The notes beneath the pieces are model-generated. The model was not told the DNA's origin, made no database searches, and saw only the letters and a list, made by a program, of their open reading frames with translations. Positions 26,540 to 34,937 of a stretch of DNA of 64,000 nucleotides are shown here, in pieces. Source of the stretch: Bombiscardovia nodaiensis (GTDB taxonomy: Bacteria; Actinomycetota; Actinomycetes; Actinomycetales; Bifidobacteriaceae); contig AP026798.1 in assembly GCA_033127725.1 (NCBI GenBank), positions 2,170,001 to 2,234,000 of the forward strand. The letters run 5' to 3'. Position 1 is the first letter of the stretch; every line of letters begins with the position of its first letter. Made by a program: the position numbers and the translations under genes.

Positions 26540-28771
26540 ATGCGCGATAGTTCAATGCCTGCCAAGAGTGCGGCCGCCGATCAGGTGCAGGCCGGCCAGC
26601 CTGCCGAAGCTCTTCACCCGGGCGCCCACAACCCAGATACCCACAACTCAAGAGTCAACAATCCGAGCGCCCATAATTCAAGCGCGCATATGGTTCCAGA
26701 CATGAGCGAGCACTCCGGCCACCACCATCGCCGCGGATTAGCCGTCCTCCTGCCCATGCCCCACCACCACATGGCTCCTGCCGAGCAGTACCCCAACATC
26801 GTTTTCGTTGGCAACCCGAACGTGGGCAAATCCACGCTCTTCAACGCCATCTTGGGCGCTAATGCCGCGGCCATGAACGCGCCCGGCACTACGGTGCTGG
26901 TTGAGCGCGGCCAGCTCAAGCGCGAAGGTGCGGTCTGGGACTTTGTAGACACCCCCGGAACCGCGTCTTTGGAAGCCCTGAGCCCAGACGAGCAGGTGGC
27001 TTCCCAGGCGGCAATGGGCCGGGCTGGCAATCCCCTGCCCAGCGTCATCGTCTACGTGTTCGATGCCACGTCTCCCTCAAAATCTCTCTACCTGCTGAGC
27101 CAGCTGCTCGACCTGGGTCGGCCTATCGTCGTGGCGGTGACCATGCTCGACCTGGCCGCCAAGCAGGGCTCGTCCATTAGCATCGCCGCCTTGAGCCAGC
27201 AGCTGCCGGGCATCAATTTCGTGCGTGTGGACGGGCGCACGGGCCAGGGCAAAGACGAGCTGCTAGCTATGGTGGCCGCTGAGCTCGCCGCCTCCGCGCA
27301 GCCAGATGCCGCCAGTGCGTCCAGCCAGCAGCTGCCGGTCAGCTCCCTGCCCGCTCCCGGCCCGGAGTCCTCGCCGGAGGAAGTTTCCGCCTGGGTTCGG
27401 TCGAGCGCCAACGAGCGCTTCGATTGGACAGCCCGGGTGCTGAGCGCCCTCAATCCGCAGGCCAGCGAAAGCGCCAGCAGCAGCCTCACGTTCTCCGACA
27501 AGCTGGACCGTGTCCTCCTGCACCCGGTGGCAGGAATCGTCATTTTCCTAGCAGTCATGTACCTGGTGTTTGAGGCGACCACGGCCCTGGCCGCCCCGGT
27601 CAACGACTGGTTCGACGTCACAGTGCGCGGCTGGGCCACCTCCGCCATCGACTGGGTTTTCTCGGCCACCGCAGGTCAAGCTTCCCTGGACTCCTGGCCC
27701 CACTCCATGCTGGTAAACGGCCTGCTCGACGGATGCATCACCGTCCTGACCTTCGTAGCCCCCATGGGCATCATTTTTATGGTCCTCTCCCTGCTGGAGG
27801 ACTCCGGCTACCTGGCCCGCGCCGCCTTCGTGATGGACAAGGCCATGCGCACCATTGGCCTGGATGGTCGCGCCTTCCTCCCGCTCGTCGTGGGCTTCGG
27901 CTGCAACCTGCCCGCCCTGGCCTCCACGCGCACCCTCCCCGACTCCCGCCAGCGCCTGATGACCGGCCTGCTCATCCCCTTCACCTCCTGCTCGGCCCGC
28001 CTGAGCGTCTACATCGTCTTGGCCTACGCCTTCTTCGGCCGCTTCGCCGGTCTGGCCATTTTCTGCATGTATGTGGCCTCAATTCTTATCATTTTGGGAG
28101 TTGGCCTCCTCCTGCGCAAGACGCAGTTCAAAACCCTGACCACGCAGCCTTTCGCCATCGGCCTGCCGCCCTACCAGATGCCCCGCCTCCTCCAGCTGGT
28201 CAAGTCTGTAGCCCTGCGCCTCTGGGCCTTCCTCACTGGCGCCAGCTCCATTATTATCACCATGATTATTATCATGTGGTTCCTGGCCGCCATTCCCGTC
28301 ACTGCCGGCGCGGACGGCAATAACTCCTTCGGCCATGTGGACCAGGTGCGAGACTCCCTCTACGGCTCTGTGGCTTCGGCTGTGGCCCCGGTCTTCACGC
28401 CCGCAGGCTTCAACGACTGGCACGCCTCGGCGGCGCTCATCACCGGCTTCGTGGCCAAGGAGGTGGTCGTGGGCTCTATGTCGCAGTCCTACCAGCTCCA
28501 CTCCGCCGACGACGCCTCCGAGCAAGACCAGGGCAAGGGCACCCTGGGCCAGGCTGTGCGCAAGTCCTTTGAGCAGTCCAGCCACGGGCACGGCAGCGCT
28601 GCGGCAGCGGCTTTCATGATTTTTGTGCTGGCTTACACTCCCTGCCTGGCGACCATCGCCGAGATGAGGCGCCAGTACGGTGGCAAAATAGCGGCGCAAT
28701 CTGTAGGAATGGGGCTCGTGATCGCCTATGTGCTGGCTATCATAGTCTTCCAAATTGGTAGGCTCTTATGA
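26540..28771 (+). CDS. feoB: Ferrous iron transporter FeoB
   Basis: This 743-residue Fe2+ permease has a cytosolic GTPase domain. The start at 26540 (MRDSSMPAKS) follows GGGAAGGACGGGC. About 75 N-terminal residues are rich in His and Asn, with HSGHHHRRG and PHHHM, and could bind metal. G1 is GNPNVGKST and G3 is DTPG; G4, usually N-M-x-D, reads VTMLDLA. An insertion-domain linker (about 250-300) follows, then the membrane part from VAGIVIFLAVMYLVFEA with the two Gate motifs (MDKAMRTIGLDGRAFLPLVVGFGCNLPA and GFVAKEVVVGSMSQ). Intact and of normal length. The stop overlaps the next gene by four bases. Confidence 0.95.
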   Translation: MRDSSMPAKSAAADQVQAGQPAEALHPGAHNPDTHNSRVNNPSAHNSSAHMVPDMSEHSGHHHRRGLAVLLPMPHHHMAPAEQYPNIVFVGNPNVGKSTLFNAILGANAAAMNAPGTTVLVERGQLKREGAVWDFVDTPGTASLEALSPDEQVASQAAMGRAGNPLPSVIVYVFDATSPSKSLYLLSQLLDLGRPIVVAVTMLDLAAKQGSSISIAALSQQLPGINFVRVDGRTGQGKDELLAMVAAELAASAQPDAASASSQQLPVSSLPAPGPESSPEEVSAWVRSSANERFDWTARVLSALNPQASESASSSLTFSDKLDRVLLHPVAGIVIFLAVMYLVFEATTALAAPVNDWFDVTVRGWATSAIDWVFSATAGQASLDSWPHSMLVNGLLDGCITVLTFVAPMGIIFMVLSLLEDSGYLARAAFVMDKAMRTIGLDGRAFLPLVVGFGCNLPALASTRTLPDSRQRLMTGLLIPFTSCSARLSVYIVLAYAFFGRFAGLAIFCMYVASILIILGVGLLLRKTQFKTLTTQPFAIGLPPYQMPRLLQLVKSVALRLWAFLTGASSIIITMIIIMWFLAAIPVTAGADGNNSFGHVDQVRDSLYGSVASAVAPVFTPAGFNDWHASAALITGFVAKEVVVGSMSQSYQLHSADDASEQDQGKGTLGQAVRKSFEQSSHGHGSAAAAAFMIFVLAYTPCLATIAEMRRQYGGKIAAQSVGMGLVIAYVLAIIVFQIGRLL

Positions 28772-29322
28772 GCGGCTCCACTAGTTTCCGGCAGACAGCC
28801 CCCGGCAGAAGCGCCACAGCAGCCCCTCAAGCGAGCGCAGGCCTTGGCACCGGCGCGTTCACCAGTACAAGTGTTGGCACAAGCACAAGCCCAAATACAG
28901 GCGTAACAGCACACGCAAACGCAGCCACGAGAGGGCTCACCCAGTCCATTGCATCCAGCGACAAGCCCAGCTCCAAGCCCGCCGCCGACCAACCGCTGCC
29001 CGTTGCCGACCGCATTATCGCCGCCCTCAGCTCAGGTCAACCGCCCCAGGTCGTAGCCCAGAATCTGGGCCTCCCCCTAGATTTCATCACCATGGTCACC
29101 GAGCAAGCCCGGCGCTCAGGCCAGCTCAATTATTACGAACTCGAATCCGGCAACTGCGGCCTGGGAACCGGCTGCCAGCCCGACCCCGAGTCCCTGGTCT
29201 GCGCCTCCTGCCCTATTCTCCCAGCAGCCATCCGCCGCCAGCAGTCCCCCTTCGCCCGCCTGCGCCAGGCCCTATCCAGCAGCAAGCGCAGCACACAAGC
29301 CAGCAAGAATACTCAGCTATAG
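28768..29322 (+). CDS. FeoC-like small protein with a Cys cluster
   Basis: This 184-residue protein is translationally coupled to feoB. The first 70 residues are a Thr/Ser/Ala-rich low-complexity stretch. The C-terminal half is compact: VADRIIAALSSGQPPQVVAQNLGLPLDFITMVTEQARRSG, a helix-turn-helix reminiscent of winged-helix FeoC, then four cysteines in CGLGTGC and CASC. That arrangement (C-x5-C-x9-C-x2-C) suits an Fe-S or zinc site, as in FeoC. FeoC in enterobacteria protects FeoB from proteolysis, and a like role is an inference. A conserved partner of FeoB in this group is likely, but I cannot name a family. Confidence 0.6.
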   Translation: MSGSTSFRQTAPGRSATAAPQASAGLGTGAFTSTSVGTSTSPNTGVTAHANAATRGLTQSIASSDKPSSKPAADQPLPVADRIIAALSSGQPPQVVAQNLGLPLDFITMVTEQARRSGQLNYYELESGNCGLGTGCQPDPESLVCASCPILPAAIRRQQSPFARLRQALSSSKRSTQASKNTQL

Positions 29323-29331
29323 CCTCTCAGG

Positions 29332-29354
29332 GCCCTCAGGCCCCTTCCAGAGGC
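29332..29354. terminator. Convergent terminator between the feo operon and the DUF4186 gene
   Basis: GCCTCT (29332-29337) pairs with AGAGGC (29349-29354) around an inner AGGGCC/GGCCCCT-type stem. It sits between two convergent stops. Confidence 0.5.
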
Positions 29355-29360
29355 CGAATC

Positions 29361-29747
29361 CTAGCTCGCGGGATGGTCGGTAAGGTCTCGCTCTATCCAG
29401 GCCATCACCAGCGCGGCTAGGCGGTCTATCTCCTCTTCGCTCAAGGGCTGGCCCTTGGGAATGTGGTGCCAGCGCTCAATGCAGCCCCTGCAGCAGGTGG
29501 CGGTCGCGTGCTGGGCCGTAAATACTGGGTGCCCCCGGTAGGGCGTCTGCTTGCCGTCTTTGAGCGGCTGAGCTGGCCCCACCCGCTGAGCGAGCATCTC
29601 GTGGGCGTGACGCTCAATCACCGCTTTGCCCTTCGCGCGCGCATAGGCCCGGTCTTTCGCGCTCAGGCTAAAAGAGGCGCGAAACTTGGAAGTGCCCAGC
29701 CGCGCGAGCATATCTTGGCACCACGCCTGCCCTGTCTCCTCCGTCAT
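29361..29747 (-). CDS. DUF4186 family protein
   Basis: This 128-residue protein matches the DUF4186 family over its length: RLGTSKFRASFSLSAKDRAYA, KGKAVIERHAHEMLAQR, the diagnostic DGKQTPYRGHPVFTAQHATATCCRGC and WHHIPKGQPLSEEEI. The conserved His/Cys set (GHPVF, QHATATCCRGC) suggests a metal site, but no activity is established. The ATG at 29747 has AGGAGG nine bases upstream. It is divergent from the cfa gene and alone in its transcript. I see no link to the feo operon beyond position. Confidence 0.9.
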   Translation of the reverse strand: MTEETGQAWCQDMLARLGTSKFRASFSLSAKDRAYARAKGKAVIERHAHEMLAQRVGPAQPLKDGKQTPYRGHPVFTAQHATATCCRGCIERWHHIPKGQPLSEEEIDRLAALVMAWIERDLTDHPAS

Positions 29748-29928
29748 GAACCACCGCCTCCTAGCTCGTACTATAAGCCTCCACCTACCCTTTTAGCAGC
29801 AATAGTATTGTCTCGCTCTCAGCCACAAAGAGGCCCCCGAGGAGTAGGGTGGAGGGTAGGAAGTATAACAAGTTTGCCCCTATCTGCGAATCGAAATTGG
29901 CAACCGGGGCGGTTGAGAAAGAGGCTGT

Positions 29929-31218
29929 ATGAACGCACGAAGTATGACAGTAGCTCAGATGATTGAGGCCTTTATAGAGCCGGATGCTCCGGTGCAGGTG
30001 CTCGCTTTCGATGGCTCGCGCTTCGGTTCAGATGACGCTCCCCTGCATTTGGAAGTCAAGAGCTCCCGGGCCATGTATTACATTGCTGAGAATCCGAACG
30101 ATTTGGGCTTGGCTCGCGCTTACCTGCAGGGCGATTTAGACTCCCCTGAGCTGCTGCCTGGCAACCCCTATGAGGTGTTCAAAAAGCTCACGGCCCTCAA
30201 GGGCTACATGAAGAAGCCAAGCAAGGCGGAGATTGCCCGCATTGGCGCCGCCGTCTTCTCCCACGGTTTCCATGTGCCCGATCCGCCCGAAATTGAGGGT
30301 CCTTCCCTGCTCATGCGCCTTCGAGAGGGCATTCGTCCCCACACCCGCCGGGGCGATGCGGCCACGGTGAGCTACCACTACGACCAGTCGAACGACTTCT
30401 ACCGGCTCTTCCTGGGCTCCTCCATGACCTACACTTGCGCCGTGTTCGATACCCCGGAAACTTCATTGGAAGACGCTCAGTGGCACAAGCTGAACATGGT
30501 GCTCGACAAGATGAACCTGAAAAAGGGCGACCGCTTGCTTGACATCGGCTGCGGCTGGGGCTCTATGGAGATTGCCGCGGCTAAGCGCGGTATTCACGTC
30601 ATCGGCGTCACCCTGGCCGAGGAGCAGGTCGAGTGGGGTCAGGAGTGGATCCAGCGGGAGAAGCTGGGCGACCTGGCCGAGGTTCGACTGATGGACTACC
30701 GCGATGTGCCCGAGTCAGGGTTTGACGGCATTTGCTCGATTGGCATGATGGAACACGTAGGCTTCAAGCAGTATCCGGCCTACTTCCACGAGATGATGGA
30801 CAAGCTGCGCCCAGGCGGCATTTTGCTTAACCACCAGATCACCCGCACCAACTCCCACGACGGCAAGCGCGCTGGCGGCTTCATTGACCGCTACATCTTC
30901 CCCGACGGCGAGCTGGCCAGCCCTGCTGAGATTGAGATGACCATTCAAGACAACGGTTTTGAGGTCATGACCCAGGAGAACCTCCGCCAGCATTACGCTC
31001 TCACCTTGAAGCATTGGACTGAAAACTTGCAGTCCCACTGGGATGAGGCCAAGCAGATGGTCGGCGAGCCCAAGGCCCGTCTCTGGGGCCTGTACATGGC
31101 TGGCTCCCGCTTCAACTTCGAACTGAACACCATCCAAATCCACCAGTTCCAGTGCATCAAGCCCGATCCCTCTACGGGCACCATCACCTACCCCCTCCGC
31201 CCCTGGTGGGATCGGTAG
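29929..31218 (+). CDS. cfa: Cyclopropane-fatty-acyl-phospholipid synthase
   Basis: This 429-residue SAM-dependent enzyme adds a methylene bridge to unsaturated acyl chains of membrane lipids, usually in stationary phase or acid stress. The N-terminal domain (about 1-130) includes DLGLARAYLQGDLDSPEL. The Rossmann methyltransferase domain begins VSYHYDQSNDFYRLFLGSSMTYTCAVF and has motif I DIGCGWGSMEIAAAKRG and VTLAEEQVEW. The catalytic GMMEHVG region and the C-terminal YFHEMMDKLRPGG and WWDR end follow. The start at 29929 is supported by AAAGAGG. Two tandem hairpins follow the stop; the nearer is its terminator. Length is normal for actinobacterial members. Confidence 0.95.
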   Translation: MNARSMTVAQMIEAFIEPDAPVQVLAFDGSRFGSDDAPLHLEVKSSRAMYYIAENPNDLGLARAYLQGDLDSPELLPGNPYEVFKKLTALKGYMKKPSKAEIARIGAAVFSHGFHVPDPPEIEGPSLLMRLREGIRPHTRRGDAATVSYHYDQSNDFYRLFLGSSMTYTCAVFDTPETSLEDAQWHKLNMVLDKMNLKKGDRLLDIGCGWGSMEIAAAKRGIHVIGVTLAEEQVEWGQEWIQREKLGDLAEVRLMDYRDVPESGFDGICSIGMMEHVGFKQYPAYFHEMMDKLRPGGILLNHQITRTNSHDGKRAGGFIDRYIFPDGELASPAEIEMTIQDNGFEVMTQENLRQHYALTLKHWTENLQSHWDEAKQMVGEPKARLWGLYMAGSRFNFELNTIQIHQFQCIKPDPSTGTITYPLRPWWDR

Positions 31219-31231
31219 TAAATAGATCATC

Positions 31232-31261
31232 GAAAGGCTCCATCTAAAGATGGGGCCTTTC
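31232..31261 (+). terminator. Terminator of cfa
   Basis: A 13-bp stem (31232-31244 with 31249-31261, one T-G pair) has a TAAA loop and T-rich end, 14 bp after the cfa stop. Confidence 0.85.
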
Positions 31262-31298
31262 CACTATCCGCTCAAGATACGAAGGTACTACATACAAG

Positions 31299-31322
31299 AA
31301 AAGGCCCCGGGTGGGGCCTTTT
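31299..31322. terminator. Bidirectional terminator next to the pilin gene
   Basis: A perfect 10-bp stem (AAAAGGCCCC at 31299-31308 with 31313-31322) has a 4-nt loop. Ts follow on both strands, and it lies 15 bp beyond the stop of the leftward pilin-like gene. Confidence 0.85.
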
Positions 31323-31336
31323 CTTTTGACGATTAG

Positions 31337-32344
31337 TTACTTGTTGTGCTTGCTGCCGGCTTTGCGGGCGGCCCAGAGGAGGACGGCTCCTACAGCTATG
31401 AGGACTAGGGCGGCTATTACTAGGCCGTAGACTGCGGCGCCGGTGGCTACCAGGTTGCCGGAGGGCAAGTAGGTGGGGTCAGCTGGCTTGCAGGTGGGGC
31501 AAGCGGCCGGAGGATTGATTACCGTTGGAGCAGCGGGCTGACGCACGGGAACTGTTGGCTGATCAACTGGGCGCTTAGGCTGAGTTGGATTATCCGGCTG
31601 CTTAGGGTTTTCAGGCTGATTGGGCTTTTCGGGATTAGTCGGTGTAATCGGTGTGGGCTGATCGTTTGCAGGCTTGGTTTGGACCTTGGGATAGATCTCT
31701 ACCTTGTAATTAAACGTGCCGTCGTCCATTTTAGTCGGCAGCTGAACGGTAACCGCATCGGCTGTAGCAACTTGATCTTTTGGAGCGCCTACGAACTGAA
31801 TGAGCCAGTAAGAGCAGTCATGACCTGCGGTCGTAAAGACAGCTGGGGTACCGCCGTCTAGGCTGCGCTTATCAGCGTTGTAGGTGGCATCTTGGAGCCA
31901 GACACCCTGCTCGGCTTTGCTGCCCACTGCAATAGTGCCTTGGGCATCTGTAGAACCTTGGAAGATAATGCTCTTGCCATCGACTTTGTCGGTGAAGTCT
32001 GTCAACTTCGCAAGAACCTTGTCAGTTACCTCTTTGTTATCATTCTTATCTTTATTAGGGGCAACTGCTTGGATAGCATCATAATTGAGCCGAGTGGCGC
32101 TGTAGACGTAGCCTGCGCCGACTGGCTTGGCATCTTTGGGTAGCATTTCTGCTACGGCTTCTAGACCCTTGGCTCCACTGGTGGAACCGTTGTCGAGGAC
32201 ATGAATCGTGAGGGTGGGGTCTGGTTGGGACTGGGCCTCGTCGGCGTGTGCCTGAGCAGGGTGTAACCCTATGACCAGGGCTAGTGCCAGCATGCAGGCC
32301 AGTATGCTGGCTCCTGCAGCTGAGACAATTGCTTTCAGCCTCAT
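31337..32344 (-). CDS. Cell-wall-anchored pilin-like surface protein
   Basis: This 335-residue secreted protein is read leftward from an ATG at 32344, after GGGGAG. It has a signal peptide (MRLKAIVSAAG..., cleaved near AQA-HADE). The N-terminal pilin-like domain contains HDCSYWLIQFVGAP and YNYKVEIYPKVQTKP, of the type seen in bifidobacterial fimbrial subunits. A Pro/Gln/Asn/Lys-rich stalk (PTNPEKPNQPENPKQP type, about 235-280) and a CPTC pair follow. The C-terminus has YLPSGNLVATGAAVYG, a hydrophobic helix and KHNK. The sortase signal could be LVATG, a departure from LPxTG, or the LPSGN just before it. No sortase gene is in the operon. Probably a minor pilin or adhesin. Confidence 0.72.
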   Translation of the reverse strand: MRLKAIVSAAGASILACMLALALVIGLHPAQAHADEAQSQPDPTLTIHVLDNGSTSGAKGLEAVAEMLPKDAKPVGAGYVYSATRLNYDAIQAVAPNKDKNDNKEVTDKVLAKLTDFTDKVDGKSIIFQGSTDAQGTIAVGSKAEQGVWLQDATYNADKRSLDGGTPAVFTTAGHDCSYWLIQFVGAPKDQVATADAVTVQLPTKMDDGTFNYKVEIYPKVQTKPANDQPTPITPTNPEKPNQPENPKQPDNPTQPKRPVDQPTVPVRQPAAPTVINPPAACPTCKPADPTYLPSGNLVATGAAVYGLVIAALVLIAVGAVLLWAARKAGSKHNK

Positions 32345-32628
32345 GTGAATACTCCCCATCAAAATCTTAAATGTTCGGCTCCCCAGCCTTACTCGGGTAA
32401 CTTCTTGCACAACTATACGTGTGGGAACCGCTGTTCAATCCTACTGCTCTCTCCTTCAGCAGGACCTTGTTGCCCGCCCGAAAGCGGGCCAACAAGACAT
32501 CTGAATCCAAGTGGATTCTTCCCAGCTACACTTCAAGGTTTGGGCCGGTAGCCCGCCCGGAGACGGGCTACCAACTTGCACCCAATCACCACTAGCTAGC
32601 AGTAGTGATCTGGATCTGATTCAAAGAA
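32345..32628 (-). other. Intergenic region between the two pilin genes, with three hairpins
   Basis: The 284 bp between these same-strand genes are packed with inverted repeats: TTGTTG/CAACAA with an inner CCCGC/GCGGG (32467-32495), a perfect 9-bp stem GGTAGCCCG (32547-32555 with 32564-32572) and a perfect ATCTGATTC-AAA-GAATCAGAT that overlaps the upstream stop codon (32614-32634). These may act as partial terminators or stabilisers that fix the ratio of major to minor pilin. No gene is present. Confidence 0.6.
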
Positions 32629-34707
32629 TCAGATGTGACGAGCTGCGTTCTTGCGGTTGCGAACAACCAGAACACCACCCATGATGGCGAGGCCAACGAC
32701 GAGCAGGAGGACAATGCCCTTACCACCAGTCAGAGGCAGGCTGATAGGAGAAGACTGATCCACACGATAGTTCTTCATACCCATGGTGACCTTGTTGCCC
32801 TTAGCGTTCGTAACGCTGGCAGCGATATCGGTATCTGCTGCTGCATAAGCACCGAAGCTCAGGCTGCCCATAGTAGCATTCATGCCGTCAGGAGCCATTG
32901 CCACAACTTCTGTGACAGTCTTGCCCGAATACTGGGAGAAGTCGACATCTTTGAACACCATGTCGGGGGTCTTATAGCCGGTAGGGGCCTGCATTTCTCG
33001 AATGCCGAAGTGCACCTTGTTGGCATCAACCTTCCTATCGGGAGTGCTGTCGTCAAGAACCGGGATACCGTTGAAGGTGACAACACCATTGCTATTCGAT
33101 GTTGCAGTCACGGGAACCTGGGTACCGATGTGAGTTGCAGTTGCAGGAATAGTATCAAAAATACCATCCGTGTAGAGGTACTTGTCGCCTGCCGCGTTGG
33201 TCAGACCGAACTTGGCACCTGCGAGAGGTGTTTTATCGGTCTTAACCTTTGCGAACTGAAGGCCAGCAGAAGTGACATGCGTTTCGCTGTGCTGAGGAGG
33301 AGTATTTGCATCGGCACCCTTGTAGTTAGATTCTGCACGGTTGGTTAACTGACCTGCTACGTTACCAGCAGAATCGTTGGTGCGGACAACCTTGGTGTGA
33401 ATCGTAATCTTAAAGCTGAGACCGGTGATACCAGCTCCAGTAGGCATAACTGAGCCAGCAATCTTTGCAAAGTTGAACTCTACATAATTCGTGCTCGCCT
33501 CTGCATTGCCACCGAAGAAGTCATTTGCTGAGGAGGATGCAGTAGGATTTGAACGATGAGGAAGAGTATCGGTCACTGCAACACCACTAGTTACACCGTT
33601 AGCTTTCCAATCATTCGCAGCTGGGAGAGTCACATTGGAATGAGGACTACCAGCAGCATCGGTGTAAGAAATCGTAACCTCAGGATCACCATTAAGATCC
33701 ATGGTGTCGCTCAAGCGATCCACAATCTGGAGATACTGTTCGCCCACTGCTGCGCCGTCGATAGTAGGCCAATCGAGGTAACCAGCAGTAGCAGCGTCAG
33801 CAACTGAGTAATTGATATCCCAGTCAACGGTGTCGCCAGTCTGCACGAAATTGTTACTTGGGGAAACGGGTTGACCATTGATCTTGGAAGCAGACTTAGC
33901 CAATGCCTGGCTACTCTTGTTCTTCGGGAAGATACTCAGATTGTACAGATAACCGTATGTGTCCACGTTAGACACCATGCCATGCGTGTAGTATGCCATC
34001 GGGAACATATTAGCTTCAGCCATATTGTATGAACCCGAATACGGAGAGAAGACCTCAGTTAGCTGATAGTAGTGAACAGCATCCTTCGGGAACTCTGGCA
34101 CTGCACTTGTGCCCGTTCGAGTTCCAGCCGCAACCCAGCCAGCTGCATTCTTATTAGCACTAGCCGCCAAATAAGATTTGTCGCCAGAAGAATACCTAAC
34201 CCACTGACCCTGCACCGTCTTGTCGGAACCGACCTTAATCTGGCCAGCACCATCCGTGACACCGTAATACTGAATCGGGCCACTGCCGTCCGTAGACACC
34301 TTCCACTTACCAGCAATGCTAGTAGTAGCAGTCCCTAGCGGATCAAAGGCTTGATCAGCACCCATGTCCGAAGCGGTAAAGCCAGTATCTGGCTCAACCT
34401 GAGTCAGAATGAAGCCGACACCCACACCAAGTGCAGTACCGGGCTTTGCATCGTTTACAGAACCCGTTGGCAGCTCTCCGGCGGTAGTCGACAGGTACTT
34501 AGTAACTGTCAGCGTAACATGATCGTTCGGAGTTGGTGCAAAAGCACCCGCCTTAAAGTTATCCTTACCTGAGTCGAAAGTGTCAGCGGCGTGAGCACCT
34601 GGGACGGCAACCATGAAGGCTGCTGCTGAGGTGAGCACCGCTACAGAGAGGCCAAGCACCCGCTTTGCGAGGCTCACGCTCCCAGCGTTCTCATTATGAA
34701 TACGCAT
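32629..34707 (-). CDS. Major pilin subunit, LPxTG-anchored (FimA/SpaA-like)
   Basis: This 692-residue secreted protein has a start at 34707 after AAGGAG. The signal peptide is MRIHNENAGSVSLAKRVLG... cut near AHA-ADTFDS. The pilin-like motif FPKNK (usual YPKN, with the lysine for polymerisation) is near residue 260, and FGIREMQAPTGYK is a good E-box, the glutamate that promotes isopeptide bonds. Domains in between are beta-rich SpaA/Cna-B-like. The C-terminus is a classical sorting signal: LPLTGGKG, a membrane helix and RNRKNAARHI. A second surface gene follows, but no class C sortase is seen nearby. It may be polymerised by a sortase encoded elsewhere. Confidence 0.88.
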   Translation of the reverse strand: MRIHNENAGSVSLAKRVLGLSVAVLTSAAAFMVAVPGAHAADTFDSGKDNFKAGAFAPTPNDHVTLTVTKYLSTTAGELPTGSVNDAKPGTALGVGVGFILTQVEPDTGFTASDMGADQAFDPLGTATTSIAGKWKVSTDGSGPIQYYGVTDGAGQIKVGSDKTVQGQWVRYSSGDKSYLAASANKNAAGWVAAGTRTGTSAVPEFPKDAVHYYQLTEVFSPYSGSYNMAEANMFPMAYYTHGMVSNVDTYGYLYNLSIFPKNKSSQALAKSASKINGQPVSPSNNFVQTGDTVDWDINYSVADAATAGYLDWPTIDGAAVGEQYLQIVDRLSDTMDLNGDPEVTISYTDAAGSPHSNVTLPAANDWKANGVTSGVAVTDTLPHRSNPTASSSANDFFGGNAEASTNYVEFNFAKIAGSVMPTGAGITGLSFKITIHTKVVRTNDSAGNVAGQLTNRAESNYKGADANTPPQHSETHVTSAGLQFAKVKTDKTPLAGAKFGLTNAAGDKYLYTDGIFDTIPATATHIGTQVPVTATSNSNGVVTFNGIPVLDDSTPDRKVDANKVHFGIREMQAPTGYKTPDMVFKDVDFSQYSGKTVTEVVAMAPDGMNATMGSLSFGAYAAADTDIAASVTNAKGNKVTMGMKNYRVDQSSPISLPLTGGKGIVLLLVVGLAIMGGVLVVRNRKNAARHI

Positions 34708-34937
34708 TGAATGCGCTCCTTTTCTCTTACATTATCTATAGCGCAGATCTAGCTGTCCCTCCCCCATCGCACGCAGGCCGCATAGACAACCGCAGCTAGC
34801 GTTAGCTAGACTCCGCACAAGTACTAGTATACGCATGTTTTGGCCAAAAGAGCAAATAATGCGCAGAAAGAGCCCTACTCCTGTAAAGAGTTTGTAACTA
34901 CGCGGGTGTGATTCTGGGCCAGCTCCACCCGCCAGCA

